DNA of 11,550 nucleotides from assembly GCA_049515175.1 (NCBI GenBank), contig JBEKUI010000143.1, positions 1 to 11,550 on the forward strand, given 5' to 3'. Of this stretch, positions 1 through 7,815 are shown one piece after another. The position numbers and the translations under genes were made by a program. Positions within the stretch are counted from its first letter, which is position 1, and each line of letters opens with the position of its first letter. Under the pieces are notes generated by a model. It ran no database searches, had not been told where the DNA came from, and worked only from the letters and a program-made list of their open reading frames with translations. Origin of the DNA: JACQNR01 sp049515175 (GTDB lineage Bacteria; Acidobacteriota; Terriglobia; UBA7540).

Positions 1-2779
1 TGGCCGCCAGAATCAGTACCGGCTCGTTGGCCAGCGATGCCTGGAATGCTTGGGCCGAACCCTGATAGGCCGCCTGAATGCTTGCCGGCAGGCCGACCTC
101 GTCTTTCACTTTATTGACTGCTTTAATGGCGTCTCCCAGCGACGCGCTGGGAGCCAAATTGAAAGAGAGGGTCACCACCGGGAACTGACCTTGATGGTTT
201 ACGGTGATCGGAGCGCTCAGCTCCTCTATCTGCGTGAACGCGGCCAGCGGCACCTGGCCGCCGTTCGGAAAGGTCGAGGAAGATGAGATCGGGCGCCCGC
301 CGAAGGCGCTGCTCGAGGCGATGATGGACGAACTTCCGGAGGAGGCGGATGAGGAGGATAGACTCGCCGCGGCGGCGGTCAAAGAGCTCGAGGGTCCGAA
401 TAATTGGGTTCCCGAGGACCCGCCGGCCACCAAGCCCGAGGAACTGCTGGCGCCGGTCCGGATGTACAGCTGGCGCAGGTCCATAGCGTTTTTCTGAAAT
501 TCGGGCTGCACTTCCAAGACCACATGGTATTGGTTCAACTGCGTAAAGATGGTCGACACCTGCCGCTGGCCGTACGCGTCGTAGAGGGTCTGGTCGATGG
601 CCGAGGGCGTGATGCCGAGACGGTAAGCAGTTTGGCGGTCGAACACCACCTTCGCCCGCAGGCCACCAACCTGCCGATCGCTCGCCACGTCGCGTAGCTC
701 CGGCAGCTTCTGCAGCTCCGCGAGCATGCGGGGGGCGAAGACATTTAACTCTTCCGCACTCGGATCTTCGAGCGAGTACTGAAATTGCGTGCGGCTCACC
801 CGGTCCTCGACCGTAATGTCCTGCACCGGCTGCATGAACAGGGTGATGCCAGCCACGCTGGCCAGCTCCGGCTGCAAGCGGCGGATGACGTCGCTGGCAC
901 TGATCTTGCGCTCGTTGAGCGGTTTCAGGTTGATGAGAATGCGGCCGCTATTCAGGGTGGTGTTCGTCCCGTCGATGCCGATGAAGGAGGAAAGGCTCTC
1001 GACCGCGGGGTCTTTCAAGATGACCTTCGCCAGCGCTTGCTGCTCGCTGGCCATTTCCGGGAAGGACACCGTCTGGGCTGCTTCGGAAACGCCCTGGATC
1101 ACGCCTGTGTCCTGAATCGGGAAGAACCCTTTCGGAATGAAGATGTAGAGCAGCACGGTTAAGGCAAGCGTGCCGCCGGCGACCAGCAGGGTTTCGGTCT
1201 GATGGCGGAGCACCCACTGGAGGGTTTTGTCATAAAGGGCGATCACCCATTTCCAGGCGCGTTCCGACTCGCGATAGAACCGGCCCTCCTCTTCGAGGCG
1301 TCGGCGCTTCAAGAGCTTGGCGCACATCATCGGCGTCAGGGTCAGGGAGACGATGGCGGAGACCAGGATGGTGACGCTCAACGTGACCGCAAATTCACGG
1401 AAGAGCCGTCCCACGATATCCCCCATGAACAACAACGGGATGAGCACGGCAATCAGCGAGACGGTCAGGGAGATGATGGTAAAGCCAATTTGGGCGGACC
1501 CCTTGAGCGCCGCTTGCAGCGCCGGCTCGCCTTCTTCAATGTAACGGGTAATGTTCTCGATCATCACGATCGCGTCGTCGACGACGAAGCCAGTCGAAAT
1601 GGTTAATGCCATCAACGTCAAGTTGTTCAAACTATAACCGAGCAGATACATCACCCCGAAGGTACCGACGAGGGACAACGGCACGGCCACACTGGGAATG
1701 ATCGTGGCGGAGATATTGCGCAGGAACAGGAAGATGACCAGCACCACCAGCGCCACCGTCAGCATCAGCGAAAATTGCACGTCGCTCACGGAGGCCCGAA
1801 TGGTATTGGTCCGGTCAGTCAAGATGCCGACGTGGACCGAGGAGGGCAGGGAGGTGGTGAGCTGCGGCAGCAGCGTCTTGATGCGGTCGACGACGGTGAT
1901 GATGTTCGCGCCCGGCTGCCGCTGAATGTTGACGATGACGGCAGGAACGTCGTTCATCCAGGCCGCCTGGCGGACGTTCTCCGTGTCGTCGGCGACCGTG
2001 GCCACATCGGTCAACTTGACCGGGGAGCCGTTCCGATAGGCGATGATGAGCGGAGCATAGTCGCTGCTCGAGAGCAACTGGTCGTTGGCGCCGATCTGGT
2101 ACGCCTGGTGCGGGCCATCGAAGTTGCCTTTCGCCTGGTTGACGTTGGCGGCGACGAGGGCGCTGCGGAGGTCCTCCAGATTCAGGCCATAAGATGCCAG
2201 CGACGTGGGATTGGCTCGAATCCGGACGGCGGGCTTCTGGCCGCCGCTGATGCTGACCAGACCGACGCCTGGCAACTGCGAGATTTTGGGTGCCAATCTC
2301 GTGTCGGCGAGATCCTCTACTTTGGAGAGCGGAAGTTCCTGCGAAGTAAGCGCCAGCGTCAGGATCGGGGTGTCGGCCGGGTTACTTTTGCTATAGATTG
2401 GCGGGCTCGGAAGGTCCGGGGGAAGGTAGGTTCCGGCAGCATTGATCGACTGCTGCACTTCCTGCTCGGCTACGTCAATGTTAAGGCTGAGGTTGAATTG
2501 CAGCGTGATGACCGAACAACCGTCGGAACTGGTGGAGGTCATCTGCTGGAGGCCGGGGACCTGGCCGAACTGGCGCTCCAGCGGAGCGGTCACCGAAGAC
2601 GCCATCACGTCCGGACTGGCGCCCGGGTAAAACGTAATCACCTGGATGGTCGGATAATCCACCTCCGGCAGCGCCGAAACCGGTAACTCCTTATACGCTA
2701 CCGCGCCCGCCAGCAAAATGCCTGCCATCAGCAGGGATGTCGCCACCGGCCGGAGAATGAAGGTCCGCGACGGGCTCAA
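1..2779 (-). CDS. mdtB: RND multidrug efflux pump, inner-membrane permease (MdtB/MdtC type), 3' end cut by window edge
   Basis: This is a proton-driven inner-membrane pump of the RND (HAE1) family, expected to export drugs or other toxic compounds through the adaptor encoded just upstream and an outer-membrane channel not seen here. The frame is open from 2779 to base 1, giving 926 codons of an expected 1030 or so. The N-terminus (FILRPVATSLLMAGILLAG, then ALPEVDYPTIQV) and the block LIIAYRNGSPVKLTDVATV read like E. coli MdtB. The TM4 proton-relay pair is D401-D402 in FVVDDAIVMIEN, followed by the conserved GDIVGRLFREFAVTL. The start is TTG, directly after the adaptor TAA in the same frame, with a GAGAGGA Shine-Dalgarno 6 bases upstream inside the adaptor gene, so translation is probably coupled. 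Residues about 775-842 form a Ser/Gly/Ala-rich insert where MdtB has about 8 residues. The missing C-terminus would hold the last transmembrane helices. MdtC is the main alternative name. Confidence 0.95.
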   Translation of the reverse strand, partial: MSPSRTFILRPVATSLLMAGILLAGAVAYKELPVSALPEVDYPTIQVITFYPGASPDVMASSVTAPLERQFGQVPGLQQMTSTSSDGCSVITLQFNLSLNIDVAEQEVQQSINAAGTYLPPDLPSPPIYSKSNPADTPILTLALTSQELPLSKVEDLADTRLAPKISQLPGVGLVSISGGQKPAVRIRANPTSLASYGLNLEDLRSALVAANVNQAKGNFDGPHQAYQIGANDQLLSSSDYAPLIIAYRNGSPVKLTDVATVADDTENVRQAAWMNDVPAVIVNIQRQPGANIITVVDRIKTLLPQLTTSLPSSVHVGILTDRTNTIRASVSDVQFSLMLTVALVVLVIFLFLRNISATIIPSVAVPLSLVGTFGVMYLLGYSLNNLTLMALTISTGFVVDDAIVMIENITRYIEEGEPALQAALKGSAQIGFTIISLTVSLIAVLIPLLFMGDIVGRLFREFAVTLSVTILVSAIVSLTLTPMMCAKLLKRRRLEEEGRFYRESERAWKWVIALYDKTLQWVLRHQTETLLVAGGTLALTVLLYIFIPKGFFPIQDTGVIQGVSEAAQTVSFPEMASEQQALAKVILKDPAVESLSSFIGIDGTNTTLNSGRILINLKPLNERKISASDVIRRLQPELASVAGITLFMQPVQDITVEDRVSRTQFQYSLEDPSAEELNVFAPRMLAELQKLPELRDVASDRQVGGLRAKVVFDRQTAYRLGITPSAIDQTLYDAYGQRQVSTIFTQLNQYHVVLEVQPEFQKNAMDLRQLYIRTGASSSSGLVAGGSSGTQLFGPSSSLTAAAASLSSSSASSGSSSIIASSSAFGGRPISSSSTFPNGGQVPLAAFTQIEELSAPITVNHQGQFPVVTLSFNLAPSASLGDAIKAVNKVKDEVGLPASIQAAYQGSAQAFQASLANEPVLILAA
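257..454 (-). other. Ser-rich low-complexity insert within the RND pump
   Basis: Codons about 776-841 of the pump encode a run with roughly 26 serines in 66 residues, including SLSSSSASSGSSSIIASSS, with Gly and Ala making up much of the rest. It lies in the second periplasmic porter/docking loop, between the segment ending LRQLYIRTG and the one starting VPLAAF. E. coli MdtB joins the same two points with about 8 residues. The frame stays open through it and the flanks align on both sides, so this is an in-frame insertion and not a frameshift. It is probably a disordered periplasmic loop. Confidence 0.8.
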
Positions 2780-4030
2780 TTATCGTCCTCTCCGGCTGCT
2801 GTCGCCGTCGACCTGCGCGCTCACCTTGCTGCCTTCCTGGAGCTTGTCCACGCCCGTCATGACCACGGCCTCGCCCGGGGCTAGGCCGGAGGTGATTTCG
2901 GACTGATCGCCTTCCGTGGTGCCTACAGCTACGGGGCGCACGGTCACCGTTGAATCCGGTCTTACCACATAGACATAAGTCATTTGCGAGTTACGCTGAA
3001 TGGCGGCAGTGGACAACAGGGTTACGCCGTGCTTCTCCTCCACCAGCAATCGCGCGTTGACAAACTGATTAGGGAACAGCGCCTTGTCCTGGTTGTCGAA
3101 AATGGCCCTCAGCTTGACGGTGCCGGTGGTCTGATCGATCTGGTTGTCGAGCGTCGCGAGCGAACCCGTCGCAATCTTCGTCGTCATGGCGTGGTCGTAG
3201 ATGTCCACTCTCAACCGCCGCCCAGCGCGCATTTTCTGGACCACGGTCGGAAGCTGATCCTCCGCGAGTGTGAAGATCACACTGATAGGTTGAACTTGGG
3301 TGATCACTAGCAACCCGTTGGTATCGGCGGCATGAACGATGTTTCCCGGATCCACCAGACGCAAACCAACGCGGCCAGTGATGGGAGCCGTAATATGGCA
3401 GTACACGAGATCGAGCTTGGCGCTGTCAATCTGCCCCTGATCGGTCTTGACGGCCCCCTCGTACTGCGCGACCAGGGCTTTCTGGGTCGCCACCTGCTGT
3501 TCGGGAACCGCGTTCTGCGTTAATAGCGTTTGGTAGCGGGCCAGATCGATTCGCGCATTATCGAGCAAGGCTTGGTCCTTGATCCGCTGTCCTTCAGCCT
3601 GCGTCAACATCACTGCATAGGGCCGCGGGTCAATCTCCACCAGCGGGTCGCCTTGACGAACGACGTCGCCCTCCTGGTAATAGACCTTCATCAACTGGCC
3701 GTCGACTCGGCTATTCACGGTCACGGTATAAATCGGCGTGACCGCACCCAGGCACGGAAGGTACACGCCGATGTCGCTCTTTCGAGCTCTGGCGGCCACC
3801 ACCGGGATGGCGCCGAAGCCTCTCGTCCGCGCGCCCGCGGACGCCGAGGAGGAGCTGCCGGATTTCGCCCCGCCCCCTCGCCTGGCGAAGAAATAGATGC
3901 CCACGCCCAGAAGGATAACGACGGCCAGCCAGACCCAAAGCTGGCGCCGAGGGCGCGCCTTTCCCCCTGACATCTCACTCGGGGGAGGTGGCGTGGGTTC
4001 AAGTATGATTTGAGGCTGATGGTCAGTCAT
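2780..4030 (-). CDS. mdtA: RND efflux periplasmic adaptor subunit (MdtA type)
   Basis: This is the membrane-fusion protein that links the RND pump to an outer-membrane channel. The 416-aa product has a Pro-rich cytoplasmic tail (1-28), one N-terminal membrane anchor (about 31-48, WVWLAVVILLGVGIYFF) and a Gly/Ser linker. The first lipoyl half-motif is at about 109-138 (VDGQLMKVYYQEGDVVRQGD), followed by an alpha-hairpin (about 140-208). The second lipoyl half is at about 213-232 (ITAPITGRVGLRLVDPGN), followed by the beta-barrel and the membrane-proximal domain (SGLAPGEAVVMTGVDKLQEG near 381-400). Length is normal for the family. An in-frame ATG exists at 4096, but it lies only 3 bp past a candidate -10 box and would add 22 unlikely residues, so ATG 4030 is preferred, although its Shine-Dalgarno is weak. 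The stop codon touches the TTG start of the pump, which indicates an operon. Confidence 0.93.
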   Translation of the reverse strand: MTDHQPQIILEPTPPPPSEMSGGKARPRRQLWVWLAVVILLGVGIYFFARRGGGAKSGSSSSASAGARTRGFGAIPVVAARARKSDIGVYLPCLGAVTPIYTVTVNSRVDGQLMKVYYQEGDVVRQGDPLVEIDPRPYAVMLTQAEGQRIKDQALLDNARIDLARYQTLLTQNAVPEQQVATQKALVAQYEGAVKTDQGQIDSAKLDLVYCHITAPITGRVGLRLVDPGNIVHAADTNGLLVITQVQPISVIFTLAEDQLPTVVQKMRAGRRLRVDIYDHAMTTKIATGSLATLDNQIDQTTGTVKLRAIFDNQDKALFPNQFVNARLLVEEKHGVTLLSTAAIQRNSQMTYVYVVRPDSTVTVRPVAVGTTEGDQSEITSGLAPGEAVVMTGVDKLQEGSKVSAQVDGDSSRRGR

Positions 4031-4099
4031 GGATTTGGCTAATCTTCTGGTCCCTGATGTTAGGTATCGTCCACCATTTAGGTTAAGACGTAGCATACG

Positions 4100-4129
4100 A
4101 TTGTACGGTTACTAGCCCCTGGCAGGCAA
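4100..4129 (-). promoter_or_regulatory. Candidate sigma-70 promoter for mdtA-mdtB
   Basis: Read on the minus strand there is TTGCCT (-35, bases 4129-4124), an 18-bp spacer and TACAAT (-10, bases 4105-4100). These match the consensus at 4 of 6 and 5 of 6 positions. It would give a leader of about 60 nt before ATG 4030. The -35 overlaps the hairpin at 4116-4140. This is a pattern match only. Confidence 0.35.
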
Positions 4130-4146
4130 TATGCTCGGGGTTTTTT
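4116..4146 (+). terminator. Candidate rho-independent terminator (plus strand)
   Basis: The arms CCCCTGGCA and TGCTCGGGG form a 9-position stem (one mismatch, one G-T pair) with a 7-nt loop, followed at once by six T's. The T-tract sits on the plus-strand 3' side, so it would stop plus-strand transcripts. No plus-strand gene leads into it, so it may block antisense transcription into the promoter region, be a relic, or be chance. Confidence 0.45.
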
Positions 4147-4271
4147 GTGCCATCGATAAGGGCAAAGGCGGTGTCAAGGCATCAAATCTCCTGGGAGCTG
4201 GGAAGGGCAACTCTGGCGAGCCATGGATCTGGAGACCGAAGCTCTTCGCGAATCGTCGTGGAATCAGTCTG

Positions 4272-4289
4272 GGTGGAACCAGTTCCACC
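4272..4289. repeat. Perfect 18-bp dyad, possible operator
   Basis: GGTGGAAC and its exact reverse complement GTTCCACC flank a 2-bp centre (CA). The tiny centre disfavours an RNA hairpin and suits a homodimeric DNA-binding protein. It lies about 143 bp upstream of the candidate mdtA promoter, far for a simple repressor site. No regulator gene is visible nearby. Confidence 0.4.
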
Positions 4290-4352
4290 AACCGTCGATT
4301 CGGCCATCAAGTTCAGCCGGCCCATAGCCCCCTGGTTCCAACAGATCACACC

Positions 4353-4371
4353 TCACAGCCTTAAGCTGTGA
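4353..4371. repeat. 7-bp inverted repeat downstream of the SGNH gene
   Basis: TCACAGC and GCTGTGA are exact reverse complements around a CTTAA loop, about 80 bp beyond the stop of the SGNH-protein gene. It could be part of that transcript's 3' end. There is no T-tract on the minus strand, so a classic intrinsic terminator is not supported. Confidence 0.3.
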
Positions 4372-4451
4372 TGTAGACTCTCATTCGCCGTGGTACAAGA
4401 ACTGGGGCTGGTCATTGCCGAACCAAGCTTTCAGATCACGCATCTCCTCCA

Positions 4452-5729
4452 TCAATGGTGGCCTGCCAGATAGCCCTTGAAGTCGACGGATTCCGAGTTG
4501 GGCTTTCGGTACGGGATCGGTTTTGGGCTGAGCCATTTCACCACCGTATCTTTGACCGAATACGCGAAGAAGTGATTGCCTCGTGGGCTGTAGTGCCCGA
4601 TGAAGTACAGTTTCAGGTATTCGTCGAAAGGAATGTTGTACTTCTTGAAATCTCGGAGATGGACCTCGTTCATGTCAAAGTAATCGAACTTCTCTTTGAC
4701 CAGAACATTGACGACCTCCTGGTCGTATCGCGTCCCACCTTGCTGCATTTCGGTCATGGCGCGATAGGGGTCAAAGAGCAAAACCAGCAGCTTCTTCCCC
4801 TTCTGCTTGGAGAATTCCCGGGCTTTGTCCAGGATGAATTGCGTGGCTTGTAGCGAGTACCTGTCGAGAAGTTCGCCCACCTGTTGATCGCGGGCCGATT
4901 CTTGACTCCAATCCAGGGGATAGTTCAACAAGGCCGCCAGCTTGCTGGTCCGTCCCTGGTCCAATTCCCGGATGTACCCCAACTTGAATGCGTAGAGCTG
5001 CAGGGCCAAGTCGTCTTTGAGATGGTCCACCATGAATTGCGGGTCCGTCATGCGATACAGTGCGGACGTCGTCGCCAGCAGATTCTCCTTCTCAACAAAG
5101 CGCCCGGTTTTGAGATCCATCTCCATGTGCGGCCAGAAGTTGCCGTGGAACATCCTACCGCCCTGGTGGTCCCAGACTTTGTAGGTAATGGCGTGCCGGC
5201 AACGCAGCAGGCTCCGGATGTGATCGTCGCCCCAGAGATAGAGAATGAGGTACTCCGCCCCGTGATCGGTCCGTTCTTCCCTGAGCATTCTGCGGTATGC
5301 CTGATAGACCCCAAACCCGCCCATCCCAAAGTTTCTGATGGGCTCGCCTAAGTGACCCGCCAAATACTCCTGCCAAGTCTCGCCGTCGCTGACTTGGTGG
5401 CATTGAGTGAAGCTGTCACCATACGTGTTGATGCGGCATTTCTTGCCGGCATACACATAGGAGGTGCGGGCACCATTAGCTTGGACGGTGGAAATAGTCG
5501 CGCGGCCATCGATCCCGTCAGACGGCAGATAATTCCCCAAAACGTACCCCAGTTCCGGGTCAAACTGCGCCCAACTGGGGCCGCGCAAAAATCTGTCAAT
5601 CACTTCCCTTGAGACCGCGCTCTCCCTCAGAAATTGTTCGAAAGGAGTTGTCCCCGGTGCGCCCGCAACCTCCACGTTGCTTACGAACGGCGCAGCCGCC
5701 GCCATCTGGATGAATTCCCTTCGTTTCAT
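4452..5729 (-). CDS. Tat-exported SGNH/GDSL-like hydrolase
   Basis: This 425-aa protein is probably an exported esterase or acyl-hydrolase-like enzyme; its substrate is unknown. The N-terminus MKRREFIQMAAAAPF has twin arginines followed by E-F-I and a short hydrophobic stretch, as in Tat signals. SGNH-type blocks can be seen: GDSFT at 104-108 with candidate nucleophile S106; NFGMGGFG at 133-140 (block II Gly); LWGDDH at 165-170 in the block III region; and GHYSPRGNHFFA at 378-389, which resembles the C-terminal D-x-H-x-S-P-x-G-N/H block. In that alignment the usual Asp would be Ile377, so the triad may be altered or completed by another acid. ATG 5729 has a clear AAGGAG about 7 bases upstream. 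The gene is divergent from the deacetylase-like gene at 6001, with 271 bp between them and no obvious promoter pair. Fold assignment is fairly safe, activity is not. Confidence 0.75.
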   Translation of the reverse strand: MKRREFIQMAAAAPFVSNVEVAGAPGTTPFEQFLRESAVSREVIDRFLRGPSWAQFDPELGYVLGNYLPSDGIDGRATISTVQANGARTSYVYAGKKCRINTYGDSFTQCHQVSDGETWQEYLAGHLGEPIRNFGMGGFGVYQAYRRMLREERTDHGAEYLILYLWGDDHIRSLLRCRHAITYKVWDHQGGRMFHGNFWPHMEMDLKTGRFVEKENLLATTSALYRMTDPQFMVDHLKDDLALQLYAFKLGYIRELDQGRTSKLAALLNYPLDWSQESARDQQVGELLDRYSLQATQFILDKAREFSKQKGKKLLVLLFDPYRAMTEMQQGGTRYDQEVVNVLVKEKFDYFDMNEVHLRDFKKYNIPFDEYLKLYFIGHYSPRGNHFFAYSVKDTVVKWLSPKPIPYRKPNSESVDFKGYLAGHH

Positions 5730-6000
5730 TTCCTGCTCCTTGTCCCGAAGAGTAGTATTGAGCTGGGCTTAAATAGAGCTGACCGATTTTTCGTACCAGC
5801 GGAAGTGATAGTCTACATCACGGCTGGTCGAAGGCCTACAATTCAGCGTGCTCGGGGGAGTCATCCAGCCCAGACGCGCACTGCAGCCATGAGCGGTCAT
5901 GAGTCCGTCGAGCGACCTCCCATAAAAGGCAGTCGACAACGGCTGGCGCAGAACGATCAACCACAAAGGTCATCGGGCGTCGGCCGAACCGAGGCAAACG

Positions 6001-7815
6001 ATGAGTAGGATGAGGAGGCTCGTGCTGGCGCTGGGAGTTGCCCTGGCAGTCTTCACGGGCGGGATGGCTGCTCCCGCCGCCCCGGTCAACGCCGGTGCGA
6101 TTATCCTCGTCAATTCGACGGCGTCGGACTTTGGAGATTTCCAGAGCAGGCTCGAGCCTTATCTGCTCCAGTTCGGGGTTCTGTACGAAGTTCGCGATAT
6201 TGCGACCCAACCGGTCGGTGCAGAAATCGGGGAGTACTCCTTGATCGTCATCGGCCACCGGGGGCTCGACGCACCGCGCCGCTTTCTCACCGCCGGCGCC
6301 GAGCGTCGAATCCTCGCTGCCGTCCATGGTGGAACGGGATTGGTCAGCTTCGACGGTCTCCTGGCTTCGTGGAGTGACAGATCGCCCAAGCCTCTCTACG
6401 ATTTTCCCGGGGAAATCTTCGGTGTGAGCTTCATCCCCCCGGGACAGGCTGAGTCCATCACCATCGGTTCGAAGGGCGCACACTTCATCACCAACCAACG
6501 CGCCACCCCCCGCGAAATAAGGCTTAAGAAGAAGATGCTGGTTCCGGGATTCTCCCCGCCGGATCGAGTCGCAGTGCTTGCGCAGGCGGGCAGCCGTCCG
6601 CTGGTCCTGGCGACGCATTATGGCGAAGGGAGCGCCGTCCTCTTCGCGACCTTCGATTGGACCGCGCCGGAGGTGAAGGGGAAGCTTTACGGGCTCGACG
6701 ACCTCGTCTGGCGCAGTCTCGTCTGGGCGGCCCGAAAGCCGTTTGTGATGCGGGGCATGCCCAAATTCCTTGCCATGCGTGTCGACGACGTGTCGGGATT
6801 CGGGCTGGGGTCCAACCGGCATCTCGGCTGGGTCTCCGCCGTCAATCGTTACGGGTTCAAGCCCTGGCTGGGAGTCTTTATCGACGATCTCCGCGAAGAC
6901 GATGAGGCGACCCAAAGACTCGCGCAACTTACCCAGCAGGGGCTGGCGACGGCCAGCGTTCATGCGCGACGCTGGACCCAGTTTTTCTATCTCGACGAGT
7001 CGTTGCGGACCGACGATGCCGGGCGCAACATCACCGCGAAGCCCCTGCCGGATGAAACGATCGCGGCCAACTTCCGGGAAGCCGAACGCTTTTTCGCCGA
7101 CCACCACATTGTGAAATCGCCGCTCGTCCTGCCGCATTTCTACGAGTCTGCGCCCAACGTGTTCGGCGGCCTGAAGGCGTGGGGCGTGGAGTTCGTGGGC
7201 ACGGTGCTCGAACCCGGACAGGGCTACGGATCTCCCATCCCGAAGTTTGGCCCCTATCTGTCCAACGAGCCCTCTCGCGCAAGTAACGGAGCCGATCCCC
7301 TCTACATTGCCGACTGGCTTTCCGTTCCCGGTCATCCCGAGTTCGACCACCGGTTCTTCAACTTCATCGTGGAAATCCGTGACGTGGCAGGTTATGAATG
7401 GGCTCCCGGCGGCGTTCCCGTCGAGGAGGCCATCCGTCGCGGCGTGGAGGAGTGCCGCCGCGAATTTGACAGCTTGGTCCCGGCGGTGCTCTTCACCCAC
7501 GAGTCGGATTACATCCAGCACATCCCGCCCGACGATTGGGCTCTCATCTTGAAGGGAGTGGATGAGGAACTGGCGCCCGATAAGCCAGTGAAGGTGACGC
7601 TCGAGCACGTCGCGCAATACCTCCGCGCGTTGCGCACCTCCCGGATCGAGTCCGCCTCATTCGAATCAAATTCGCAAGAGGGTTTCACCGTCCTGAGCGG
7701 GTCGGCCGACATGCCGACGAAGTTCTACGTCTGGCAATCCGATTCGGCGGGTCCCGTGGCTTCCGAGCACGAAGTGCCGGTCTTCCGTGGAGGCGTTAGA
7801 GTGCGGTGGCAGTAG
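6001..7815 (+). CDS. Secreted polysaccharide deacetylase-like protein with N-terminal amidotransferase-like region
   Basis: This 604-aa exported protein probably acts on an envelope or extracellular polysaccharide. Residues 1-28 look like a Sec signal peptide (MSRMRR, then LVLALGVALAVFTGG, then APAAP). Residues about 32-245 resemble the class I glutamine amidotransferase/ThuA-like fold: an opening beta strand, SLIVIGHRG at 80-88, GGTGLVSFDG at 110-119 and HYGEGSAVLFATFDW at 206-220. From about 254 a NodB/DUF2334-like deacetylase barrel begins with FLAMRVDDVSGFG, the D262-D263 pair matching motif 1. Later candidates are H321, LPHFYES (377-383) and LFTHESDY (497-504). The usual H-x-x-x-H of motif 2 reads H321-A-R-R-W325, so metal binding may differ. 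A small beta-rich domain (about 545-604) ends the protein. ATG 6001 follows a GAGG about 7 bases upstream. A 593-codon frame on the opposite strand is a shadow. Confidence 0.75.
   Translation: MSRMRRLVLALGVALAVFTGGMAAPAAPVNAGAIILVNSTASDFGDFQSRLEPYLLQFGVLYEVRDIATQPVGAEIGEYSLIVIGHRGLDAPRRFLTAGAERRILAAVHGGTGLVSFDGLLASWSDRSPKPLYDFPGEIFGVSFIPPGQAESITIGSKGAHFITNQRATPREIRLKKKMLVPGFSPPDRVAVLAQAGSRPLVLATHYGEGSAVLFATFDWTAPEVKGKLYGLDDLVWRSLVWAARKPFVMRGMPKFLAMRVDDVSGFGLGSNRHLGWVSAVNRYGFKPWLGVFIDDLREDDEATQRLAQLTQQGLATASVHARRWTQFFYLDESLRTDDAGRNITAKPLPDETIAANFREAERFFADHHIVKSPLVLPHFYESAPNVFGGLKAWGVEFVGTVLEPGQGYGSPIPKFGPYLSNEPSRASNGADPLYIADWLSVPGHPEFDHRFFNFIVEIRDVAGYEWAPGGVPVEEAIRRGVEECRREFDSLVPAVLFTHESDYIQHIPPDDWALILKGVDEELAPDKPVKVTLEHVAQYLRALRTSRIESASFESNSQEGFTVLSGSADMPTKFYVWQSDSAGPVASEHEVPVFRGGVRVRWQ

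Larger units (their letters stand above)
4031..4451. other. Intergenic region upstream of the efflux operon
   Basis: This 421-bp stretch separates the efflux adaptor from the 3' end of the SGNH-protein gene, which is on the same strand. No convincing gene is present. Short open frames on the plus strand (from about 4131 and 4147) have no Shine-Dalgarno and no recognisable protein. It contains a candidate promoter (4100-4129), a hairpin with a T-tract (4116-4146), an 18-bp perfect dyad (4272-4289) and a 7-bp inverted repeat (4353-4371), each listed separately. Confidence 0.7.

Noticed and set aside
1775..2686. 303-codon open frame on the plus strand
   Set aside because: It is antisense to the RND pump, whose minus-strand translation matches MdtB without a break.
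1..2779. Possible broken efflux pump, since no complete start-to-stop gene is contained here
   Set aside because: Manual translation shows one open frame from TTG 2779 to base 1. The gene is cut by the window edge and is not a pseudogene.
4131..4371. Two short plus-strand open frames between mdtA and the SGNH gene
   Set aside because: No Shine-Dalgarno, no recognisable protein, and they cross inverted repeats and a terminator-like hairpin. Treated as non-coding.
5836..7617. 593-codon open frame on the minus strand
   Set aside because: It lies opposite the 604-aa gene, which has a signal peptide, a Shine-Dalgarno and recognisable motifs. The minus frame has no known domain and an Arg/Gly/Asp-rich make-up typical of antisense frames in GC-rich DNA.
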